A stretch of DNA of 7,335 nucleotides from positions 1-7,335 of the forward strand of contig JBCCHF010000083.1 of NCBI GenBank assembly GCA_039028895.1, read 5' to 3'. The notes beneath the pieces were generated by a model. It worked only from the letters and a program-made list of their open reading frames with translations, searched no databases and was not told the origin of the DNA. The DNA is from JAHDCJ01 sp039028895. GTDB taxonomy: Bacteria > Bacteroidota > Bacteroidia > Chitinophagales > Saprospiraceae. Both the position numbers and the translations under genes were made by a program. Positions 1 to 6,900 of the stretch are shown here, piece after piece (position 1 is the stretch's first letter; every line of letters begins with the position of its first letter).

Positions 1-740
1 AACGTTTGCAGGGCACACTTCCTATCTTGGATCTTCCCAGTGTTTTGTCTCGTCCTAAGATAAAGAGCTATAGCGGAGCTTCCTTGCAGGGGTATTTGGA
101 GCCACAACTCACCAAGGCATTGGTTGATTATGTCCTTGGTCGTGGTGGTAGTTTGTTTACTGGTCTGCTAACGCTTTGGACGATAGTCTTGCACAAGTAC
201 ACGGCTATGGATGATATCATTATCGGCTCACCGGTCTCTGGTCGTTCCCATGGGGATCTTTCGGATCAGATCGGTTTTTATCTCAATATGCTTGCCCTTC
301 GTAATTGGATCGACCCCGGGGAGAGCTTTGAGTCCTGTTATGGCCGTATCAATGACAACACCCTGGAGGCCTACGATCATCAAATGTATCCCTTCGATAG
401 ATTGGTAGAGGAGTTGGAACTGCAAACAGATCCTAGCCGGAGCGCTTTATTCGATGTGATGCTTGTGCTTCAAAATATAGGAGAAAGCCCTAATACAGAT
501 CGTCTGGATGAAGACGCCATGAAAACAACAGTTATCGACCAGAATGCTGTGGCTAAATTCGATTTAAACATTGTTTGCCAGGAAGTGGATGGTGGTATTG
601 CTACGCTCATCACCTATAATACCGACGTATATGAAGAGACAATGATAGCAGGCCTCTTTGATCATTTAAAGGCAATCGGGTCCACGGTGTTAAATAATCC
701 ATCACAACGGATTGCAGATATAGATTATTTGGAGCAGGAA
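1..740 (+). other. Condensation domain, C-terminal part (cut by window edge)
   Basis: This is the C-lobe of a condensation domain that would form the peptide bond to the asparagine loaded by the following module. The N-lobe with HHxxxDG lies outside the window. Motif C5 is visible at residues 70-99 (DIIIGSPVSGR, then GFYLNMLALR), C6 at 128-133 (YPFDRL) and C7 at 142-151 (DPSRSALFDV), all close to consensus, so this domain looks functional. The GFYLN form replaces the more usual GFFVNT, a variant I associate with Bacteroidota NRPSs. Base composition is higher here (about 46% GC over nt 1-720 by hand count) than in the start of the adjoining A domain. Confidence 0.93.
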
Positions 741-3700
741 GAAAAACAAAAGCTTCTGCTTCATTTTAATAATACTAAGGACGAAAAACGACTATCCCAT
801 AGTGTAATCGATTTGTTTGAAAATCAAGTGAAAAGTACGCCCAACGCGATTGCTTTATCTTTTGAGAGTAACCAATGGACTTATACCCAATTAGACGAGT
901 TGTCTGATCAAATGGCAAGTTATTTGATGGTTACCTACGACCTGAAAATTGAAGAACTTATAGCCATAAAATTGGACTCAAGTTATTGGCAAGTTGTTGC
1001 TATTCTTGGAGTGTTGAAGACCGGTGCAGCCTATGTACCTATCGAAACAAATCAACCACAACGACGTATTGAACTGCTAGAAAACACTATGCAATGTAGT
1101 TGGGTTATTGATAATCATTTTATAGCGCAATTTGAAAAGTCTAAGCCGAAACCGACAACGTTTCAAAAGAGGGAAGTTGAATCAAGCAATTTGGCTTATG
1201 TTATCTTTACTTCAGGTTCCACAGGTACTCCCAAGGGAGTGATGGTCGAACATGGTTCATTGGTTAATTATTTGAATTGGAGCAACAAGCATTATATTCA
1301 GAATAATGAATTGGAAGCAGATTTCGGCTTGTACACTTCATTGTCGTTCGATCTAACAGTGACCAGCTTGTTCTTACCGCTTATTAACGGGAAAAGATTG
1401 ACCATCTTTCCTCCAAACCCTGACGTTTCAGAAATACTTAAAAGCTACATAAACAGTGGAATTTCCAGCATAAAGTTAACCCCGGCGCACATTAACTTAT
1501 TGAGCGAGTTGGATATTCAAAGTAAAACATTAAAGCTAGCTATTGTTGGAGGAGAAGCATTACAAATTCAGCAAATCGAAATTCTGAAACGTATAAATTC
1601 TGAAATAAAAATTTACAATGAGTATGGCCCAACAGAGGCGACGGTTGGCTGTATTGTGGAGGAGATCACCCGGGAGAAGGAACCCGTTTTAATTGGAAAA
1701 CCAATCTCTAACACGGAAGCCTATATTCTGGATGACAATCACGCTTTGCAACCCCAAGGAATTCCTGGTGAGATTTGTATTGGGGGAGATGGTCTGGCAA
1801 GAGGCTATTTGAATAGTCCTGAATTGACTTCAGAAAAATTTATTAATAATCCGTTTAATGATGGAAAACGCATCTACAAAACAGGAGATATAGGGAGATG
1901 GTTGCCAGATGGTCGCATGGTTTATTTGGGTAGAAAGGATGATCAAGTGAAAATTAGAGGGCACCGAATAGAACTTGGTGAAATTGAGCATGCCTTGCTC
2001 ACCTCAAATGAGATATCTCAGGCGGTGACAATGGTGATAGACCAAGACAATGATAAACATATCATCGCCTTTGTAGTAGGCTTGGAGGTTTCTTCTGAAG
2101 AAGTAATAGCACACCTAAGAGAATCGCTACCAGATTACATGCTGCCCGGTTTCATTGTTAAGTTAGATGCCATTCCACTCACCACGAACGGAAAAGTAGA
2201 CAAAAAGAAACTGATCTCGGCCTATGCGAATGCGTTTTCTGAGCAAGAAATGGTCGCACCAAATACCGACCTCGAAGAAGCTTTGTGGCAACTTTGGAAG
2301 GAAGTCTTAGGGTTTGAGGAAATAGGAGTGACGCGCAGTTTCTTTGAATTGGGTGGTCATAGCCAGAGAATGATGACATTACTCAATCGAATTAAACGGC
2401 AATTTCATATTCGAATTAGTGTCAAGGAGTTTTATCAAAACCTGACCATACGTCAATTGGCAAAACTAATGAAGGACCGAAAAGTTGAAACGACCGATGA
2501 TATACCACCTATTGAATATTCTGAAGAGGGCTATCCAATTTCCAACGAGCAATTGCGAATTTGGATTGCATCTCAATCCGATTTGGGATCGCAAGCACAT
2601 AATATTGTGGCCGATTTTAACGTAGGCATTAACCTCAATATCGATGCATTTTTAAAGACGGTTGCGGCAATTACCGAAAGACACGAAGTTTTGCGAACCT
2701 CCTTTTCCCTCAATGCTGAAGGAGAAATTGTTCAGTTAGTGGCCAAAAATATAGACACCCAAGCGTTTGTTACCGTCATTACTGAAAAAGATAGGCTGTC
2801 GAAGAGAGCCATTAAAAATAAGTTACGAGATTTCAAAAAGCACCAATTCGATCTAACACAAGCACCACTTTTCAGAATTATGTTGATTCAGAATAAAAGC
2901 CAGCGTATTTTGTCTTATGTAATGCACCACATTATTGGAGACTTCAGTTCGTATGAAGTGCTGGTTAGAGAAATGGCCGTCCTTTATGACCATTATTTGA
3001 ACGGAACTCCCAATTCTTTAACCCCATTGAAGGTTCAATATAAAGATTATGTTTCCTGGATAAAAGATAAACTCCAAAATGATAGATTCAAGTCACAAAA
3101 CGAATTTTGGAAGCAGCATCTGGAACAAATTGCTCAAAAACACAATTGGTATGAAAGAGCACCCTCGGCACATTTTGCAGGAGCTACTTTCTCTCAATCT
3201 TTAGATGCCGGTTTGTTTGCGAAGATCAATCATTACTGCCATAGTAAAGGTAGAGGGCTCATGAGTTTAATGTCTGGTGCTTTAGGCGTATTGATTCACA
3301 AAACCAGCGGACAGGAAGATATTTTAATTGGGTTGCCGATCAGCTTAAAGAACCACCCGGATTTGTTAGACCAGGTGGGACTTTACCTCAATTTATTGCC
3401 CCTAAGGATATCCCTTAATAAAACAGATACGATAGAAAGTTTATTACATCGCGTGGCCGACCACCAAGCCCATATAATGGACGCCTCTTTTTATCCCTTC
3501 GATCTAATTATTGAAAACTTTGAAAGTGAGAACTCATTTAACTTGAACAACCGAATGGACGTGTATTTGAATGTCATTAATCATTCCAATACCAATAATG
3601 GCAACGGAGGTTTTAACAACGTGGTTTTTGAACCGCTAGCCTTAGATCTGGGAAGCAGTAAGTTTCCACTTTGTTTTTATATCAATAGTCATGCAACCTC

Positions 3701-3869
3701 TATTTCCTACACCATTGAGTACCAAGTTGAAGTCTTTGAGAATAGGGAAATTGAAAAATTAGGAGAACGCTTCGTCGCCTGCCTTCAGGAATTCATGAAG
3801 CATCCTAATGAGGAAGTAAGTAAAATTAATTTGATCGATAAAAAGTCGATCCCCAGCTTCAATATGTAA
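1..3869 (+). CDS. Nonribosomal peptide synthetase, 5'-partial: (C)-A(Asn)-T-C
   Basis: This is the 3' part of a multimodular NRPS. The frame is open to the left edge (first full codon at nt 3), so the TTG at nt 6 is not taken as the start; residues here are numbered from that codon (1-1287). Domains in order are the C-terminal part of a condensation domain (1 to about 247), a complete adenylation domain (about 265-740), a carrier domain (about 750-820, Ser786) and a complete terminal condensation domain (about 840-1276). The stop is TAA at 3867-3869, about 11 residues after that last domain, so no A domain, thioesterase, reductase or recognisable docking helix follows. The protein should act in the cytoplasm, activating asparagine as an aminoacyl adenylate, loading it on the carrier and joining it to the upstream chain. 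The second NRPS gene follows after 97 bp on the same strand. The family call is certain; the product is not identifiable from this window. Confidence 0.96.
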   Translation, partial: RLQGTLPILDLPSVLSRPKIKSYSGASLQGYLEPQLTKALVDYVLGRGGSLFTGLLTLWTIVLHKYTAMDDIIIGSPVSGRSHGDLSDQIGFYLNMLALRNWIDPGESFESCYGRINDNTLEAYDHQMYPFDRLVEELELQTDPSRSALFDVMLVLQNIGESPNTDRLDEDAMKTTVIDQNAVAKFDLNIVCQEVDGGIATLITYNTDVYEETMIAGLFDHLKAIGSTVLNNPSQRIADIDYLEQEEKQKLLLHFNNTKDEKRLSHSVIDLFENQVKSTPNAIALSFESNQWTYTQLDELSDQMASYLMVTYDLKIEELIAIKLDSSYWQVVAILGVLKTGAAYVPIETNQPQRRIELLENTMQCSWVIDNHFIAQFEKSKPKPTTFQKREVESSNLAYVIFTSGSTGTPKGVMVEHGSLVNYLNWSNKHYIQNNELEADFGLYTSLSFDLTVTSLFLPLINGKRLTIFPPNPDVSEILKSYINSGISSIKLTPAHINLLSELDIQSKTLKLAIVGGEALQIQQIEILKRINSEIKIYNEYGPTEATVGCIVEEITREKEPVLIGKPISNTEAYILDDNHALQPQGIPGEICIGGDGLARGYLNSPELTSEKFINNPFNDGKRIYKTGDIGRWLPDGRMVYLGRKDDQVKIRGHRIELGEIEHALLTSNEISQAVTMVIDQDNDKHIIAFVVGLEVSSEEVIAHLRESLPDYMLPGFIVKLDAIPLTTNGKVDKKKLISAYANAFSEQEMVAPNTDLEEALWQLWKEVLGFEEIGVTRSFFELGGHSQRMMTLLNRIKRQFHIRISVKEFYQNLTIRQLAKLMKDRKVETTDDIPPIEYSEEGYPISNEQLRIWIASQSDLGSQAHNIVADFNVGINLNIDAFLKTVAAITERHEVLRTSFSLNAEGEIVQLVAKNIDTQAFVTVITEKDRLSKRAIKNKLRDFKKHQFDLTQAPLFRIMLIQNKSQRILSYVMHHIIGDFSSYEVLVREMAVLYDHYLNGTPNSLTPLKVQYKDYVSWIKDKLQNDRFKSQNEFWKQHLEQIAQKHNWYERAPSAHFAGATFSQSLDAGLFAKINHYCHSKGRGLMSLMSGALGVLIHKTSGQEDILIGLPISLKNHPDLLDQVGLYLNLLPLRISLNKTDTIESLLHRVADHQAHIMDASFYPFDLIIENFESENSFNLNNRMDVYLNVINHSNTNNGNGGFNNVVFEPLALDLGSSKFPLCFYINSHATSISYTIEYQVEVFENREIEKLGERFVACLQEFMKHPNEEVSKINLIDKKSIPSFNM
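798..2225 (+). other. Adenylation domain, predicted L-asparagine
   Basis: All core A motifs are present: A2 (LKTGAAYVPIE, residues 337-347), A3 (FTSGSTGTPKG, 401-411), A4 (FDLTVTSLF, 448-456), A5 (EYGPTEATVG, 539-548), A7 (YKTGD, 624-628), A8 (QVKIRGHRIELGEIE, 647-661) and A10 (NGKVDK, 728-733). Aligning by motif to GrsA PheA gives pocket residues D449, L450, T453, K490, I513, G515, E539, V547, G548 and K730, that is DLTKIGEVGK. The Asn code is DLTKLGEVGK, so only the variable fourth-block residue differs (Ile for Leu). Aspartate codes share DLTK but normally carry His, not Glu, at the 322 position. The domain has normal length and no missing catalytic residue. Confidence 0.88.
2253..2465 (+). 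other. Peptidyl carrier (thiolation) domain
   Basis: This is a carrier domain of normal size following the A domain. The attachment motif reads FFELGGHSQRMM with Ser786 (codon 2361-2363) as the expected 4'-phosphopantetheine site. The residue after Ser is Gln rather than the common Leu, which is tolerated in the family. The GGHS form, rather than GGDS, is the version normally placed before a C domain and not before an epimerase, in agreement with the C-type domain that follows. Confidence 0.93.
2523..3833 (+). other. C-terminal condensation domain with no following A-T
   Basis: This is a full-length condensation domain at the end of the protein. C1 reads SNEQLRIW (846-853), C2 RHEVLRTSF (892-900), C3 HHIIGDF (974-980), C4 YKDYVSW (1012-1018), C5 DILIGLPISL then GLYLNLLPLR (from 1105), and C6 YPFDLII (1163-1169). 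The catalytic second His (H975) and Asp (D979) are kept, but the last Gly of HHxxxDG is Phe980. C7 is degenerate: the DxSRxPLFDV block is replaced by NNRMDVYLNV. Epimerase motifs (EGHGRE, RTVGWFT) are absent, and there is no dual C/E HH element near the N-terminus. The fold and class are clear. The role is uncertain because the next protein opens with its own C domain: it could work as a split interface, a releasing or acylating domain, or be structural. Confidence 0.9.
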
Positions 3870-3966
3870 TTCAAATTGCAGTTAAAGCACCCACCGCTAG
3901 CGTATATCCTAAGTATTGCCAGTGTCAGGATTGGCTAAAGGCACCAATAATTCAGATAAAATTACA
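3870..3966 (+). other. 97-bp gap between the two NRPS genes
   Basis: This is a short spacer with nothing convincing in it. There is no strong hairpin followed by a T-run, and no clear Bacteroidota promoter pair (TTG, then TAnnTTTG at proper distance). The 3' end just before the ATG is AT-rich without a good Shine-Dalgarno sequence, as is common in Bacteroidota. The reading frame of the downstream gene is closed by a TAA at 3910-3912. The spacing and shared strand favour one transcript for both NRPS genes. Confidence 0.7.
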
Positions 3967-6900
3967 ATGAAAATAACGGGTTCATATCATCAGCAACGAT
4001 TATGGTTTATAGATTTTTTTGAAAAAGATTATCTCTATGACGGTAGTCCTGTCTATCATAACATTCCCTTGTATGTGCCTTTAGAAGTAACACTTACAGA
4101 GGAAAGCTTGCACCAGATTTTGTTGAAGCTCATGGGGCGGCATGAAGTGTTACGTACCCAGTTGGTGCAGAAGGATGGTCAGGTATTTCAGGTGATTCCT
4201 GTCTTGTCGGCTATGGATTTGGATAGTATCTGTACTGAAGAGAAGGGGCTTTTTGAGAAATTGACAATACTTCGGGAAAAACCATTGGATTTTAAAAGCT
4301 TGTTTCATGTTTACTTCGAACAAACGAAGACGGGAACTCACTTATTTTTTCTGTTCCATCATGCCATAATGGACAGGTACAGTATAAGAAAAGTAAAAGA
4401 AGAGTTGGAAAAATTCTTGAAACAGCCCAATGAAATATTGGAAGACGCGGCTAATTTTAAAGACTTTTCTAACTGGCAAAACGCACTTACTAAAGACGAT
4501 TTGGAGCCTTTATTATTCTATTGGAAATCCAAACTTAAAAATCTGCAAGTACTGTATTTTACTACAGATATGGAACGTAAGCAAGTCCATAAATATGAGT
4601 CTCAGAATGTTAGTTTTACGTTTTCGAAGGCCGAAATTGCCTCCTTTTGTAAAGGTAATAATTGGAGTCCCCAGGTACTTTTTTTGACCGCATTTAAAAT
4701 GGCATTGGCACGTCTTACCGGCCTTACTGATATTGTCGTGGGTACCTTTTTTGATCTTCGAAATTTAGAAGGGAAAACGCTTTTGGGACCCGTGGAAAAT
4801 TTGGTAGTCCTGCGTTCCCTGTTACATATGGAAGATACTTTATGGGAAACCCATCGAATAGTTCAGGAAGTTTGGGAGGAGGCCGAGACCTATAAAACCA
4901 TGCCATTTGACCGATTGGTGAACGTACTTAATCCTAAAAAGGACATGAGCCGAACCGCCTTGTTCGATATTTTGTACACTTATGAAATTACCAACAATTC
5001 CAACGATGACGGTATAAACTGGAACGAGGGTTGGGGTAAATATGATTTCAATTTGTTGGTGAACGAACATTTAGAAGCATATGAGATTATTTTAAACTAT
5101 AACGGACTCTATTTTTATAAAGAAACAGCGCAGTCACTTCTCGACCTGATCCGGAGATTTGTTGAAATCACGATGCAGAATAGCGATCAAAAGCTAGGAG
5201 AAATTGAATTAATTACTTCGGAAGAAAAAGAAAGACTAGTGCCTCCTGTGCATATACCTACCCAAAAGGAAGGTGCAACCTTGGTGAGTCTTTTTGCAGA
5301 ACAAGTGGACTTGCACGGCGAGCGCATTGGAATTCAGTCCGAAGAGAGATCCCTTACTTATAGAGAGATTGATCAAAAATCAAATCAGTTGGCGCACGTT
5401 TTATTGGAAGAATACCAACTTCAACTGGAAGATAAGGTAGCTGTGGTCTTATCAAATCCGGAGCAGATTGTTATTACCCTTTGGGCGCTGCTTAAGTTGG
5501 GAGTCGCATATGTACCTATTCACCCAAACTACCCGAAGACCAGACAGAAATTTATGATGGAGGATTTTGGTTGTAGTATTCGGATTGATGACCAGTTATT
5601 ACAAAAATTATCGGCTCAAATAGAAACTGCCAATACCATTCTTCCGAAAAGAAAAATTAAACCCCAAAACCTGGCTTATATTATTTATACCTCAGGCACG
5701 ACAGGTCAGCCAAAAGGGGTCTTGATCGAGCATGGGAATGTGGTACAATTGCTGCGATCCTGTTATCGTGAAATGAGTTTTTCTGAAGTAGACGGATGGT
5801 TGTTCTTTCATTCATACTGTTTTGATTTTTCAGTTTGGGAAATTTTTGGATGCCTATTGAGTGGCGGGCGTTTAGCGGTGATGATGGGTGATGAGGCCAG
5901 AAATCCAGAGGCCTTGGCGGTCTTAATGAACACTTTTAAAACAACGGTATTCAATCAAACACCGTCGGCATTTTATAATTTTATCGATCTGGAGTTGGAA
6001 GTGCCTTCCCTTCGCTATGTTATTTTTGGCGGTGAGACTTTGAATCCACTGCGATTAAAGTCCTGGAGTGACCAATATCCGGAAGTGTCGCTCATAAATA
6101 TGTACGGCATTACCGAAACAACCGTCCATGTCACTTTCAAAGCGCTTGATGCAAAGGACTTTAGCACGACTCAAAGTAACATCGGGAAGCCACTTTCTTT
6201 TGCCCAATGTTATGTGTTGGATGGCCAGAAAAAACTTTTGCCGTTTGGCCGCCCAGGAGAGCTTTATGTTGCTGGTGCTGGCGTGGCTAGAGGATACTTA
6301 AATCGGCCCGAACTAACGGCCGAACGCTTTTTAGAAAATCCGTTTCAACCGAATGGAAAAATGTATCGAACAGGAGACTTGGTGCGTTATTTGGAAGGTG
6401 GTGAAATGGAATATTTAGGAAGGGTGGACGATCAGGTAAAAATTAGAGGGTATCGCATAGAATTGGACGAAATTAAGAGACAGCTGGAGACACTATCCGG
6501 GGTGAGTCAATGTGTGGTCACTACTTTTGAAGCACAGGATGGAGATAAATCGATCGTGGCCTATGTAGTGGTTGGTCATACTTTGACAGTAGCCGAGATT
6601 AAATCGTATATCGCCACTAAGGTCCCTGAGTATATGGTTCCGGCGTTTATCGTGTTGCTCGATGGTATCCCGATGAATTCCAATGGGAAGATCGATAAAA
6701 CGAATTTACCCTCTCCTTTGGGCAGTGTTTCTCAAAACTCATTGGAAATTATAGAACCTTCGAACTCTGAAGAAATAACCTTGTTCGAAATTTGGAAGGA
6801 GTTACTTCATGTAGAAGCATTTGGAATTACCCATAACTTTTTTGATTTGGGCGGACATAGCTTAAAGGCAACAAGATTGATTGCTGCTATTCAGAAAAAT

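Noticed and set aside
6..8. TTG as the true start of the first gene
   Set aside because: The frame is open to the window edge, and the protein begins in the middle of a condensation domain, so the start lies outside.
211..425. Short ORFs on both strands inside the first C domain
   Set aside because: They overlap a conserved NRPS domain in other frames, show no recognisable motif and are typical shadow ORFs.
2179..2379. Minus-strand 66-codon ORF across the A-T linker and carrier domain
   Set aside because: It is antisense to conserved coding sequence and has no independent signal.
2523..3833. Terminal domain of the first NRPS as an epimerase
   Set aside because: EGHGRE and RTVGWFT motifs are missing, C4-C6 condensation motifs are present, and the preceding carrier is GGHS rather than GGDS.
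3870..3938. Read-through extension of the first protein beyond its TAA, including a stretch PPLAYILS
   Set aside because: It gives only 22 residues before TAA 3936-3938. The faint likeness to an A3 motif lead (LAYVIF) lacks the glycine loop and is probably chance.
3930..3948. Small inverted repeat ATTGG/CCAAT in the gap as a terminator
   Set aside because: It has only five pairs, a nine-base loop and no T-run, and it lies 18 bases before the ATG.
3916..3966. Upstream in-frame TTG/GTG starts for the second gene
   Set aside because: They would add a short tail with no family resemblance; ATG 3967 sits right before the C1 motif.
4150..5070. Four short ORFs (4150-4341, 4724-4906 and 4840-5070 on minus, 4430-4687 on plus)
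   Set aside because: All fall within the N-terminal C domain of the second NRPS, which translates cleanly through them.
1939..6474. Near-identical DNA around the A8 motifs (near 1939 and 6430) as a repeat element
   Set aside because: The two copies match because both encode the conserved QVKIRGxRIEL motif of A domains. They diverge outside it and need no separate repeat explanation.
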